From Falsibacillus albus (GTDB lineage Bacteria; Bacillota; Bacilli; Bacillales; DSM-25281): a stretch of DNA of 64,000 bases. The stretch lies in NCBI RefSeq assembly GCF_003668575.1, contig NZ_RCVZ01000007.1:124001-188000 (forward strand), given 5' to 3'. A program made the position numbers and the translations under genes. How positions within the stretch are numbered: position 1 is the first letter of the stretch; the number at the start of each line of letters is the position of its first letter. This document shows positions 25,423 to 33,917 of this stretch, in pieces. Below the pieces are notes generated by a model, which was not told where the DNA came from, did not search any database, and was given only the letters and a program-made list of their open reading frames with translations.

Positions 25423-26238
25423 TTGAAAAAAACCCTCACCTTTCTTTTAGTATTCAGCTTTTTGCTCACTGGCTGCACTCAAGAATCCGGGGAAAATTCA
25501 ACAAAACAAACCGCTTTGGAAGATAAACCAAACCCACCATCTGGTTTCATACCTAAAAAATTAACGATTGTTTCTGCAGGGGATTCATTGACTCAAGGTG
25601 TTGGGGACAGTACAAACAGCGGCGGCTACATTCCGTATCTCAAATCCGATTTGGAAGGATTGGAAGATATCCAAGAAGCTACTTTTTATAATTTCGGAGT
25701 AAGGGGAAACAGGACGGATCAGCTGTTGGCCAGATTAAAGACCGATAAAGTGAAGCAAAAAATCAAGCAAGCTGACCTCGTGATGATCACGATCGGTGGA
25801 AATGACGTCATGAAGGTATTTAAGGATAATTTTACTGACTTGAAATTGAAAGAATTTGAAAAGGCACGAAGTGATTATCAAAACCGGTTGAAAGTCATCA
25901 TGACAACCATCAGGCAAGAAAATCCGGAAGCGGGGATCGTTTTAATCGGCATTTATAATCCTTTTTTAAAATGGTTTGCAGATGTAAAAGAAATAGAGCA
26001 GATTATGGTCAATTGGAACAAAGCAAGCAAGGAAATTGTTGACCAATACCAACAGGCAAAGTTCATTCCCATTTCGGATATCTTCGAAAATAGTCAGGAT
26101 GATTTACTTTACAAAGATTATTTTCATCCAAATGATGAAGGATACCATCTGATCGCCGATCGTCTCTTCGACCAACTTAAAGGAGAAGCTTTAGCTGAAT
26201 TAACTAACCCAGATTATATAGCGAAGGAAGGTCGTTAA
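25423..26238 (+). CDS. ypmR: YpmR: SGNH-family lipase/esterase lipoprotein
   Basis: The protein has about 271 residues. The signal peptide ends in the lipobox LTGC, so the mature protein is anchored to the outer face of the membrane. The SGNH hydrolase blocks are SAGDSLTQGVGD (nucleophile Ser), NFGVRGNRTDQ, ITIGGNDV and DYFHPNDEGYHLI. TTG 25423 is preferred because GAGGTG (25411-25416) precedes it; a GTG at 25414 lies in that site. ypmS starts in its stop codon, so the pair is coupled. Confidence 0.92.
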   Translation: MKKTLTFLLVFSFLLTGCTQESGENSTKQTALEDKPNPPSGFIPKKLTIVSAGDSLTQGVGDSTNSGGYIPYLKSDLEGLEDIQEATFYNFGVRGNRTDQLLARLKTDKVKQKIKQADLVMITIGGNDVMKVFKDNFTDLKLKEFEKARSDYQNRLKVIMTTIRQENPEAGIVLIGIYNPFLKWFADVKEIEQIMVNWNKASKEIVDQYQQAKFIPISDIFENSQDDLLYKDYFHPNDEGYHLIADRLFDQLKGEALAELTNPDYIAKEGR

Positions 26239-26819
26239 TGAAGAAAACAAAATGGAAAGCCGCATTTATTACATTGGGAATAATCAATATCCTAATTTTT
26301 GCTGTATTTGCAGGCATGATCCTGATGCCGTCAAAGGATCAGCCGATACCGAAAAAAGTTCCTGCTGACCAAGAAGATGTTCAGTTTCACATAAATGCAA
26401 CAAAAGAAGATTTAAATAAAATGATTAACCACTATATCCAAAAAGAAGGGTTGAATGGCCCTATCGACTACAGCGTTTATTTAAAAGATGATGTGGAACT
26501 ATACGGTACCATCCCCCTTTTCACTAGCAACCTTCAGCTCAAAATGACGTTGGAGCCAAAGGCATTGGATAACGGTGATTTAATATTGAAACAAAAATCA
26601 ATTTCATTGGGTCAATTGGATCTACCAGTCTCATACGTTATGGAGCTGATAAAAAATAAATATAAGCTGCCGGATTGGGTAAGTATTCAACCGAACGACC
26701 ATTTAATTTATGTATCATTGCAAAAAATGAAATTAAAGAGTGATATCAAGGTCCGTGCAGATGAGTTTAATTTGAAAGATGATAAAATTAAATTTACACT
26801 ACTTGTACCTACAAATTGA
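26238..26819 (+). CDS. ypmS: YpmS membrane-anchored protein
   Basis: This 193-residue protein has one N-terminal membrane helix (about residues 8-30, FITLGIINILIFAVFAGMIL) and an extracytoplasmic beta-rich domain (DUF2140). It starts 1 base within the ypmR stop (TAATG), as in B. subtilis. Its role is unknown; the partner YpmR suggests a shared job in the cell envelope. Confidence 0.9.
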   Translation: MKKTKWKAAFITLGIINILIFAVFAGMILMPSKDQPIPKKVPADQEDVQFHINATKEDLNKMINHYIQKEGLNGPIDYSVYLKDDVELYGTIPLFTSNLQLKMTLEPKALDNGDLILKQKSISLGQLDLPVSYVMELIKNKYKLPDWVSIQPNDHLIYVSLQKMKLKSDIKVRADEFNLKDDKIKFTLLVPTN

Positions 26820-26830
26820 TAAAGAAAGTA

Positions 26831-26873
26831 AAAACCTGTTCCTAAACGAATTGTTTAGAACAGGTTTTTTTCT
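26831..26873. terminator. Bidirectional terminator after ypmS
   Basis: AAAACCTGTTCCTAAAC (26831-26847) pairs with GTTTAG-AACAGGTTTT with one bulged base and T-run on the right. It separates ypmS from the convergent DUF4397 gene. Confidence 0.9.
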
Positions 26874-26883
26874 GCCGATTTTC

Positions 26884-27627
26884 TCAGCCCTTAATCAAGA
26901 TGGTCTCTAAAGGGGGTTCACCTTCCAATAATCCCACTGCAAAAATGGTATAGCTGCGATTTGGTTTAAGTTTGATGTTCGGGATGTCCAGGATTGCTTT
27001 GTCGGCTCCGGCAGCTCTTACTTCCAAATCCAGCGTCATCGGTGTCAACCCTAAGTAATCAGTTGCTTGTTTGTAGCTGATATTCGGGAATACAACATCT
27101 CTGCTCTTTACGGCAATATCAACTGCAGGTGCATCCGGTGATAAATGAATGAACCTTAATTTTGTTTCATTTGCCGGAACCATAGGTGAGTCAACGTATG
27201 GTAGCAGCTGTAATTTTTCACCTTTTCCGATAGCTGCATAGGTATAAAATTTTCCTGGTTCAACAGATATTTTTTTACTGATAATGGTCGTTACACTTGT
27301 TCCAGCAGGGTATATGTCGATATGATACTTTCCTGCAGGCAATGATAAATATTCGCTGATGTCTTTAAAGCTTATATTCGAAAATATCTTGTGGCTATTG
27401 ATGTAAATATCAATATTTGGCGAGCCGGGGGATGCATGCAAAAAGCGGACATTCGCCGGCTGACGCATCAACGATAATTCAGATCGCTGTGATTCCAACC
27501 CTTTTTTCATATATTTCAGATGCTGTTGGTAATAGTGAATATGCTGATTCGGGTCAATATATTTATAATAGCAAGCGAGCAAATCATACACTGCAGCTCT
27601 TTGAAAATATTGATCCTGATTATTCAT
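26884..27627 (-). CDS. Protein with two DUF4397 domains, no signal peptide
   Basis: This 247-residue protein has an N-terminal helical segment of about 55 residues (YDLLACYYKYIDPNQHIHYY), then two DUF4397 beta-sandwich domains at about 57-150 and 155-245. Each starts NVRFLHASPGSPNIDIY or KLRFIHLSPDAPAVDIA and ends with a YTYAAIG or YTIFAVG strand. DUF4397 proteins are usually secreted; this one has no signal peptide. The N-terminal helical region resembles spore or polymerising surface proteins, which is a guess. Divergent from the RsgA-like leader. Confidence 0.85.
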   Translation of the reverse strand: MNNQDQYFQRAAVYDLLACYYKYIDPNQHIHYYQQHLKYMKKGLESQRSELSLMRQPANVRFLHASPGSPNIDIYINSHKIFSNISFKDISEYLSLPAGKYHIDIYPAGTSVTTIISKKISVEPGKFYTYAAIGKGEKLQLLPYVDSPMVPANETKLRFIHLSPDAPAVDIAVKSRDVVFPNISYKQATDYLGLTPMTLDLEVRAAGADKAILDIPNIKLKPNRSYTIFAVGLLEGEPPLETILIKG

Positions 27628-27707
27628 ATATCTCGCCCCTAACTTTTGTATACGTAACTAAAGTATGCAAACACTCTAAAAATGGTGATTTGCCTATTGA
27701 AAAGTTG

Positions 27708-27736
27708 TTGCATTTTTTTGAAATATCGGACATAAT
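27708..27736 (+). promoter_or_regulatory. Sigma-A promoter of RsgA-like leader
   Basis: TTGCAT (27708-27713) and CATAAT (27731-27736) are 17 bases apart. The predicted start near 27743 leaves a leader of about 185 bases before the GTPase gene, including a short ORF and a terminator. Confidence 0.65.
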
Positions 27737-27769
27737 GAACTTATCTGATAAGAAAGCGGGTGATGTCAA

Positions 27770-27838
27770 ATGACAAAAACATTAATTGAAACGAACAATT
27801 CCAATCGTAATTTGGCACAGCCCTGCTTTTTCGTGTGA
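27770..27838 (+). CDS. Candidate 22-residue leader peptide
   Basis: A frame of 23 codons reads MTKTLIETNNSNRNL and ends AQPCFFV. GGGTGAT lies six bases before its ATG. It lies between a good promoter and an intrinsic terminator that precedes the GTPase gene. The six bases CAGCCC in its 3' part (27818-27823) can pair with GGGCTG (27878-27883) in the terminator stem and loop. This is the layout of a leader peptide controlling attenuation. The role is inferred from layout only. Confidence 0.6.
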   Translation: MTKTLIETNNSNRNLAQPCFFV

Positions 27839-27867
27839 ATAGGATATTTCTGTCCTCAAAAACGCAT

Positions 27868-27903
27868 AAAAAACCATGGGCTGCTGCGTCCATGGTTTTT
27901 TAT
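27868..27903 (+). terminator. Terminator/attenuator directly before RsgA-like gene
   Basis: AAAAAACCATGG (27868-27879) pairs perfectly with CCATGGTTTTTT (27890-27901) around a 10-base loop. The GTPase ribosome binding site begins only 13 bases later, leaving no room for another promoter. Confidence 0.85.
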
Positions 27904-27928
27904 TTTATATTTTTTTGGAGGGCATTAA

Positions 27929-28987
27929 ATGAAAAATGAAATATTCATCGATTTTATGAAACGGGTTGAGGAAAACTTTGAACCGTATAAACAGGAATTT
28001 GTTTTAGGAAGAATCGTACTTGAGCATAAATCGCAATATAAAGTTATGACAATCCAGGGAGAATGGATGTGCGAAATCTCAGGTAAATTCCACTATCTTG
28101 CCGGAAAAGTTTCAGATTATCCTTCTGTAGGGGATTGGGTGATCCTAAAGGAGCGGAAAGGTGAGGACAAGGGCCTGATTGAAAAAATCCTCCCTCGTAC
28201 AAGTAAGTTTTCAAGAAAAAAAGCCGGACCGGAAACGGAAGAGCAAATTGTAGCAGCAAATATTGATGACCTTATCATTGTGTCATCTTTAAACAGCGAT
28301 TTGAATTTAAGAAGGATTGAACGCTATTTAATATTAGCTTGGGAAAGCGGTGCAAATCCGATTCTTGTCCTAAGCAAATCAGACCTTTGTGAGGATGTGG
28401 CAGATAAAGTCGATGAAGTAGATGCGATCGCCATGGGGGTCCCCATCATCCCAATCAGTGTAAAAACTGGAATGGGAATGAAACAGCTGCAAGAAATATT
28501 AAAGCCTGGCCGGACATCTGCCCTGGTTGGATCCTCAGGGGTGGGGAAATCCACCTTGATCAATGAACTGCTTGGTGCAGAAAAGCAAATTGTTCAGGAA
28601 ATAAGGGAAGATGACAACAAAGGCAAGCATACGACTACATTCCGCGAACTGTTCTTTTTAGATAATGGGTCATGCATTATTGATACCCCGGGAATGAGAG
28701 AAATACAGCTTTGGGAAAGCCAAGAGGGAATGGCATCTGGTTTTGGGGATGTGGAATCGCTTTTTGAGCAATGTAAGTTCCGGAACTGTTCACATCATAA
28801 AGAACCTGGATGTGCAGTGCGGCAAGCTATTAAAGATGGTGATTTGACGGATGAAAGATTCCAAAGCTATTTGAAGCTCCAAAGAGAATTGGCGTATCTA
28901 GATCGGAAGTCTGATAAAAAAGCCCAAAGCGAAGAAAGAAAAAAATGGAAAAAAATCAGCCAGTCTGCAAACGCTCCGAGGAGATAA
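27929..28987 (+). CDS. RsgA/YloQ-like circularly permuted GTPase
   Basis: This 352-residue protein has an N-terminal OB fold, then a circularly permuted GTPase: G4 LSKSDL comes first, then G1 GSSGVGKSTLIN and G3 DTPGMRE. A zinc site of C-x5-C-x-H-x5-C type (CKFRNCSHHKEPGC) follows. RsgA proteins act on the 30S subunit late in assembly. B. subtilis has one such gene (yloQ/cpgA) in a different place, so this is probably a second, specialised paralogue. TTGGAGGG precedes the ATG. Attenuator control is inferred. Confidence 0.93.
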   Translation: MKNEIFIDFMKRVEENFEPYKQEFVLGRIVLEHKSQYKVMTIQGEWMCEISGKFHYLAGKVSDYPSVGDWVILKERKGEDKGLIEKILPRTSKFSRKKAGPETEEQIVAANIDDLIIVSSLNSDLNLRRIERYLILAWESGANPILVLSKSDLCEDVADKVDEVDAIAMGVPIIPISVKTGMGMKQLQEILKPGRTSALVGSSGVGKSTLINELLGAEKQIVQEIREDDNKGKHTTTFRELFFLDNGSCIIDTPGMREIQLWESQEGMASGFGDVESLFEQCKFRNCSHHKEPGCAVRQAIKDGDLTDERFQSYLKLQRELAYLDRKSDKKAQSEERKKWKKISQSANAPRR

Positions 28988-29076
28988 AGGGAAAAGTCAA
29001 ATTAGTTTACGAATGCATAAAAAAACGATAAAATGCCATCAATAAACTATATCTGACTCGGGATGGAGGAATACAA

Positions 29077-29622
29077 TTGTCACACACAAATCATGTTGAA
29101 CTAGCCACGTTTGCGGGCGGGTGTTTCTGGTGCATGGTCAAACCATTTGATGAACTTCCGGGCATTGAAAAGGTTATCTCAGGCTATACTGGCGGACACA
29201 CGGAAAATCCAACATATGAAGATGTTTGCAGTGAAACCACCGGCCATTATGAAGCGGTGCAAATCACCTTCAACCCTGATATATTTCCTTATGAAAGGTT
29301 GTTGGAGCTTTATTGGCAGCAAATAGATCCGACTGATGCAGGGGGGCAGTTCCACGACAGGGGTACTTCCTATAAGACTGCAATCTTTTGTCATAATGAG
29401 CAGCAAAAGACGGAAGCATTGAAGTCCAAGCAGCTCTTGGAGGAGAGTGGAAAATTCAAATCTCCTATCGCAACGGAAATTCTGCCATCCTCAACATTTT
29501 ATCCTGCTGAAGATTACCATCAGCACTACTATAAGAAGAATCCTTTACGCTACAGTGCTTACCATAAGGGTTCAGGAAGAGCGGATTTCATAAGAAGGAA
29601 TTGGGGTGATCAGCATGAATAA
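29077..29622 (+). CDS. msrA: Peptide methionine-S-sulfoxide reductase MsrA
   Basis: This 181-residue protein has the active site GGCFWCM near its N-terminus and [17 protein letters not shown]. It reduces the S form of methionine sulfoxide in proteins. The start is TTG 29077 behind GGATGGAGGA. It overlaps msrB by 8 bases, so both stereoisomers are repaired by one transcript. The order msrA-msrB-ypqE matches yppP/yppQ/ypqE of B. subtilis. Confidence 0.97.
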   Translation: MSHTNHVELATFAGGCFWCMVKPFDELPGIEKVISGYTGGHTENPTYEDVCSETTGHYEAVQITFNPDIFPYERLLELYWQQIDPTDAGGQFHDRGTSYKTAIFCHNEQQKTEALKSKQLLEESGKFKSPIATEILPSSTFYPAEDYHQHYYKKNPLRYSAYHKGSGRADFIRRNWGDQHE

Positions 29623-30046
29623 AAATAAAGAAATAGTAAAAAAGAAACTTTCGCCGCTCCAGCAAGAGGTCACGCAAAATAACGGCACTGAACCGCCTTT
29701 TCAAAATGAATACTGGAACCATTTTGAAGAGGGCATTTATGTGGATATTGTTTCAGGGGAACCTTTGTTTTCTTCAAGTGAAAAATTTGATGCAGGATGT
29801 GGATGGCCCAGCTTCTCCAAACCGATTACTTCAGAGCAGGTTTATGAGAAGACGGATCTGAGCCATTTCATGGTGAGGAAGGAAGTCCGAAGCAAAGAAG
29901 CCGATTCCCATTTAGGACATGTGTTTGATGATGGCCCAGGACCGACCGGCCTCCGATATTGCATAAATTCAGCAGCATTAAAATTCATCCCTAAGGAAGA
30001 TATGGAAAAGGAAGGCTATGGAGAATATCTCACCTTATTTAAATAA
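29615..30046 (+). CDS. msrB: Peptide methionine-R-sulfoxide reductase MsrB
   Basis: This 143-residue protein has the signature GCGWPSF and the catalytic [11 protein letters not shown]. The paired CxxC zinc motifs found in many MsrB are absent, so it is the non-zinc type. It reduces the R form of methionine sulfoxide. ATG 29615 is preferred; GGGGTGAT (29603-29610) precedes it. Translation is coupled to msrA by overlap. Confidence 0.97.
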   Translation: MNKNKEIVKKKLSPLQQEVTQNNGTEPPFQNEYWNHFEEGIYVDIVSGEPLFSSSEKFDAGCGWPSFSKPITSEQVYEKTDLSHFMVRKEVRSKEADSHLGHVFDDGPGPTGLRYCINSAALKFIPKEDMEKEGYGEYLTLFK

Positions 30047-30150
30047 GGTGGCCGATCTTTCCGAAATTACATTGTACTGATACGCCATTTCTTATAAAAG
30101 TTTAATCGAAGCCAATATTGGCTATAAACAGAGTAGGATGGTGATGAAGA

Positions 30151-30651
30151 ATGTTAAAGAATCTTTTTGGGAAGAAGGAAGAAGTACCAAAAAACCTTTC
30201 GATAAGTTCACCGATGACGGGAAGGGTGCTAACATTGGAGGATGTACCGGATCCCGTATTTTCTCAAAAAATGATGGGGGATGGAATTGCCATTGAACCG
30301 GTGGAAGGGAAGGTTGTTGCACCATTCGATGGAAATATCGTCCAGGTCTTTCCGACGAAGCATGCAATCGGCATCAAATCTCCGAATGGAGTAGAGGTGC
30401 TGATCCATATTGGATTGGAAACCGTATCTATGAATGGTGAAGGTTTCGAGACGTTTGTTTCTGAAGGGGACAAAGTGAAAGCCGGAGACCTGCTAGTCGA
30501 ATTTTCTATCCCTCTCATAGAAGAAAAAGCGGAAAGCATCATTTCACCAATCATTATTACGAATGGTGATGAAATGGACAATTACAAATTAATGGGCAAT
30601 GATCAGGTAACTGCCGGACATGATACCGTTATGGAAGTAACCGTGAATTGA
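30151..30651 (+). CDS. ypqE: PTS EIIA component, glucose type (YpqE)
   Basis: This 166-residue single-domain EIIA(Glc) protein has SPMTGRVLTLEDVPDPVFSQ near the start and the phosphorylated His in VEVLIHIGLETVSMNGEGF. As a stand-alone EIIA it takes phosphate from HPr and passes it to sugar permeases lacking their own IIA domain. No permease gene is nearby. GGATGGTGATG precedes the ATG at 30151. Confidence 0.95.
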   Translation: MLKNLFGKKEEVPKNLSISSPMTGRVLTLEDVPDPVFSQKMMGDGIAIEPVEGKVVAPFDGNIVQVFPTKHAIGIKSPNGVEVLIHIGLETVSMNGEGFETFVSEGDKVKAGDLLVEFSIPLIEEKAESIISPIIITNGDEMDNYKLMGNDQVTAGHDTVMEVTVN

Positions 30652-30667
30652 TAGGCGTGTATGTAAT

Positions 30668-30714
30668 AAAAAGAGTCTGTACCGTTTGAGCAAAAGGTTA
30701 CAGACTCTTTTTAT
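30668..30714. terminator. Bidirectional terminator after ypqE
   Basis: AAAGAGTCTGT (30668-30680 region) pairs with ACAGACTCTTT ending at 30710, with A- and T-runs outside. It serves ypqE and the convergent DUF502 gene. Confidence 0.9.
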
Positions 30715-30746
30715 TTCGAAATTTTCCCGAAGAACCATCCAATTCG

Positions 30747-31322
30747 CTATTTTTGTGATGCCATGCCCCCTGAAAGGACGAATTTCATTGCGTCCTCAGG
30801 TTTGACATCGATGACTTCTATTTGATCTTTCGGAATTAAAAAGGTAAACCCGGCAACTTGAAAAGTTTGGGGAATGTAGACCGCGGCATGGTCTTGTAGA
30901 GGGCTGTAGAACCCCTCAACATCATCGGAAGTAATGAACCCGATACTTTTTATTTCAGTGCCTGGGAATGTAAAAGTGACAACTTTAGAAAAGGATTTTT
31001 TATCTCCGATAAATGAATTGACTGTATCCTTTATGACAGAATAAATCGTTTTTACAAATGGAATTTTAGTAAGTAAATGATCGATTAATTTAATGATCGT
31101 GCCAGTGATGAATTTCGTTGAGAGCCAACCAAGAGCAGTGATGGCAACCATTGTCGTTAAGATTCCGATACCAGGGATATAGTGGTGATTAAGATATGGC
31201 TTTAAAAAATTTCCTAGAATGCTGTCAAAGAATACAAATAATTTATAAACAACATAAACGACTAACACAATTGGTATGACAGTCAGCACTCCATTGATAA
31301 AACTTCTTGCGAGCAATTTCAT
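30747..31322 (-). CDS. DUF502 family membrane protein
   Basis: This 191-residue protein has two strong membrane helices, residues about 10-30 and 52-75. After these comes a domain with VTFTFPGTEIKSIGFITSD and AAVYIPQTFQVAGFTFLIPKDQ, the usual DUF502 elements. Its function is not established. It is the only minus-strand gene between ypqE and the spore peptide. The ATG is preceded by AGGAG (from plus-strand CTCCT at 31331). Confidence 0.9.
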   Translation of the reverse strand: MKLLARSFINGVLTVIPIVLVVYVVYKLFVFFDSILGNFLKPYLNHHYIPGIGILTTMVAITALGWLSTKFITGTIIKLIDHLLTKIPFVKTIYSVIKDTVNSFIGDKKSFSKVVTFTFPGTEIKSIGFITSDDVEGFYSPLQDHAAVYIPQTFQVAGFTFLIPKDQIEVIDVKPEDAMKFVLSGGMASQK

Positions 31323-31443
31323 TCATTTCACTCCTATTAAATACATAACGCAATTATACCCTCAGGGAAAAATCTTGGAAAGTGATTCTGGTGAAAATAT
31401 ATGCGAATAACCATATTTCAAAAAAAACTGGGCATATGCACAA

Positions 31444-31470
31444 ACATTTTCTGGGTTCTTACATACAGTA
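31444..31470 (+). promoter_or_regulatory. Sigma-K-like promoter of YjcZ-type gene
   Basis: AC (31444-31445), 16 bases, then CATACAGTA (31462-31470) fits the mother-cell sigma-K consensus AC-N16-CATANNNTA exactly. It lies about 40 bases before the start of a YjcZ-type sporulation gene. Confidence 0.7.
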
Positions 31471-31511
31471 ACAATGTATAAATCATAAACCATACTTGAG
31501 GAGTGAGAGGT

Positions 31512-31646
31512 ATGTATTACGGCTCAGGCTGTTGTTACCCAGGATATGCTTATCCATGCGGTGGAAATAATTGGTTTGCGTTGATTGTTGTGCTGTTTAT
31601 CTTATTGATCATCATTGGAGCAGTTTGCTATTGTGGGCCTAGATAA
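31512..31646 (+). CDS. YjcZ-family sporulation peptide
   Basis: This 44-residue peptide starts with a Gly/Tyr/Cys-rich part (MYYGSGCCYPGYAYPCGG) and ends with a single hydrophobic helix (FALIVVLFILLIIIGAVCYC). That layout marks the YjcZ family, small proteins made during sporulation and often associated with spore layers. GAGGAGTGAGAGG precedes the ATG. The sigma-K-like promoter upstream fits mother-cell expression. Confidence 0.9.
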   Translation: MYYGSGCCYPGYAYPCGGNNWFALIVVLFILLIIIGAVCYCGPR

Positions 31647-31725
31647 AAAAGCTGACTCATGAGCTTACTCCTTTTCCTGTATTGGATGCAGGAAAGGAGT
31701 AAGCTTTTTTGAATCAGCTTTTTTA
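31647..31725 (+). terminator. Long compound terminator
   Basis: Two nested stems occur: AAAAAAGCTGA with TCAGCTTTTTT, and AGCTTACTCCTTTTCCTG with CAGGAAAGGAGTAAGCT. The outer T-run ends near 31725. Confidence 0.9.
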
Positions 31726-31740
31726 TTAAAGGTGGGTAAG

Positions 31741-31779
31741 GTTGATTTGCGCTTCAGGATGTTCGCCTTCCACTTCAAC
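31741..31779 (-). repeat. Miniature remnant of the dispersed repeat (arms only)
   Basis: On the minus strand this 39-base piece reads GTTGAAGTGGAAGGCG and continues AACATCCTGAAGCGCAAATC, that is, the left and right arms of the repeat joined directly with the 200-base centre missing. It shows the arms may persist or arise alone. Confidence 0.65.
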
Positions 31780-31847
31780 CAACAATGAATAGTGAACTAT
31801 TTATATGGAAATCTTTTAAATCAACTCTCCTTGAGAAAACAGCCCTA

Positions 31848-33656
31848 TTATATCTTAAAATTGCCTACAAGATCCCGCAAGTTCTCTGCTTGCTTCGAAA
31901 GCTCTGATGCAGAGGCGGTGACTTGTTCCATGGCGGCAGAGCCTTCTTCAGATGCTGCTGCTGTCAACTCTGTATTCGCTGCAGTGCTGGCAGCAATCTC
32001 ATTGACTGCTGCAAACGATTCAGCAACATCCTGGCTTAAATTCAAGGTTTGATGTATTTGGTTGACCATTTCATCGATAATGTAAAACGTTTCCTTCGAT
32101 TGCTTAAGGATATTTTCCAAGGATGATGTAGTTTCGTTGGAAATCTCAACGCCGGCAATGACGGCCTTAACACCCTCTTGATTTTGAAGGATGATGGTTT
32201 TGACTTCATTTTGAATCGATTTTATGATTGCCGTCACTTCTTTAGCTGCTGTTTGGGATTGTTCTGCCAATTTTCGGACTTCATCAGCAACTACAGCGAA
32301 GCCCCTTCCGTGTTCACCGGCTCGGGCTGCTTCAATGGCAGCATTCAGAGCAAGTAAATTGGTCTGTTCTGAGATATCCGTTATAGAATTGATGATTTTT
32401 GTAATTTCATTTGATTTTTGCCCGAGTGCTTCAACAGTTGAAGTGGTGGTTGCCATGGTTTCTTCAATCGACATCATTTTCAGAGACGATGACTTTACTG
32501 ATTTACCTCCAAGTTCTGCAGCAATCTGCATTTGCTCGGCTGCACCTTTCACTCTTTCGGCATTGTCGTTCAATAGTTTTGCGGACTGCTCCATCAAATT
32601 CATCTTTGTGACGGAATCATCCATTTGAGAAGTTGTTTTATCGCTTCCAACTGCTATTTCTGTCGATGTTTCTGCAATGGACATGATCGTTTTGGAAGTC
32701 TCTTCCGCAGAAGCGAGAAGTTGTTCGCTGCTGGCAGAAACATTTTCTGCCATTTTGGAAACTTCCCTTACAAGAGAAGCAATCCCGTCGATGAGTACAT
32801 TTGTGTCCTTGGCCAATCCGGATAATTCATCATTTGATTTTACTTGGATCCTCTTTGTCAAATCCCCGCCTGCATTCGCGATATCAAGGATGGAATGACT
32901 TATTTTTCTTACATTTCGCTTGATGTTTCGAGATAGTATAAAGGAAAATAGTACTGTTAAAATAATGGCGATAATGGAAAGTCCCACTGTTACGAATTGA
33001 GAAATCATGACTTGCTGATGGAGGGAATCTATTCGTTCCTTCGTATAGCTTTTTTCTTCGTCGATCATCTTCGTGATGACTTTCCTTAGATTATCCATAT
33101 ACCCGATGCCTTGAGAAGAAGTCAACTGCATGACGGCGTCATGTTCTGATCCATATTTTCTTGCTTCGATGATCCGATCGATCCACCCGATCCAAAAATT
33201 ATAATAGTTTTGAACCGACTCCAATTTTTTCATTTGAGACGGCTGATTTCTTAATAATGGAGTCAGGCTTTTTAATTTCTTTTCAACATTGCTTTTTCCA
33301 TCGTTATAAGGCGCCAGATAGGTGTCATCGCCGGTTATGACATATCCTCTTTCCCCTGTTTCAATATCGACCAGTGATTTGGAAAGTTCCTGTATGTCAT
33401 TATGTACAACCATATCATGGCTTACGACATTATTGATTTCTTTTTCCAACGCTTTCATATTTACGTAGGAAATGACAGTCAGCCCAACAAGCAGGATCGT
33501 CAGAAATCCAAAAGATAGAATGACTCTACCTCTTATGGTCTGGCTGTAATATAGGACTCCAGTCCCTATTTTCTTTTTTTCTTTATTCCTTTTTCTCTTG
33601 ATTTTTTCTTCTTTTTTCTTCTTTTTTATTGAAAAAAGCTTCTTTTTTTCCTTCAA
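31848..33656 (-). CDS. Methyl-accepting chemotaxis protein with CHASE3-type sensor
   Basis: This 602-residue chemoreceptor has an unusual N-terminus of about 32 residues made almost only of Lys, Glu and Arg, then a membrane helix (about 45-68), a helical extracellular domain containing [20 protein letters not shown] (CHASE3), a second helix (about 220-245), a HAMP linker and the signalling hairpin [21 protein letters not shown]-like. It would pass ligand information to CheA/CheW. No chemotaxis partner genes are nearby. Divergent from yodT. Confidence 0.95.
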   Translation of the reverse strand: MKEKKKLFSIKKKKKEEKIKRKRNKEKKKIGTGVLYYSQTIRGRVILSFGFLTILLVGLTVISYVNMKALEKEINNVVSHDMVVHNDIQELSKSLVDIETGERGYVITGDDTYLAPYNDGKSNVEKKLKSLTPLLRNQPSQMKKLESVQNYYNFWIGWIDRIIEARKYGSEHDAVMQLTSSQGIGYMDNLRKVITKMIDEEKSYTKERIDSLHQQVMISQFVTVGLSIIAIILTVLFSFILSRNIKRNVRKISHSILDIANAGGDLTKRIQVKSNDELSGLAKDTNVLIDGIASLVREVSKMAENVSASSEQLLASAEETSKTIMSIAETSTEIAVGSDKTTSQMDDSVTKMNLMEQSAKLLNDNAERVKGAAEQMQIAAELGGKSVKSSSLKMMSIEETMATTTSTVEALGQKSNEITKIINSITDISEQTNLLALNAAIEAARAGEHGRGFAVVADEVRKLAEQSQTAAKEVTAIIKSIQNEVKTIILQNQEGVKAVIAGVEISNETTSSLENILKQSKETFYIIDEMVNQIHQTLNLSQDVAESFAAVNEIAASTAANTELTAAASEEGSAAMEQVTASASELSKQAENLRDLVGNFKI

Positions 33657-33917
33657 GATCGTCCCCCCTATATGTCTATATCCCTAGTCAAATGAAAGAC
33701 TTACCATTATTGTAATCATTTTAATGAGAATTATCTACTAAATATTCATAAAATTTGTCGAAAAACCAAAGATTTCAAAAAGGCTGAAAATTATGGTTCC
33801 ATATTGAAGGCTCAATTAACTGGATTTAGTAATAATAAATTCCTAGAAAGAAATACAATTAACATACATAGACATGTAATATGGAGAGAAGTTTTTTGAA
33901 AGGCCGGGGGTGTTATC

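Noticed and set aside
32224-32898. Plus-strand frames of 66-134 codons opposite the chemoreceptor
   Set aside because: They are shadows of the highly regular coiled-coil signalling domain.
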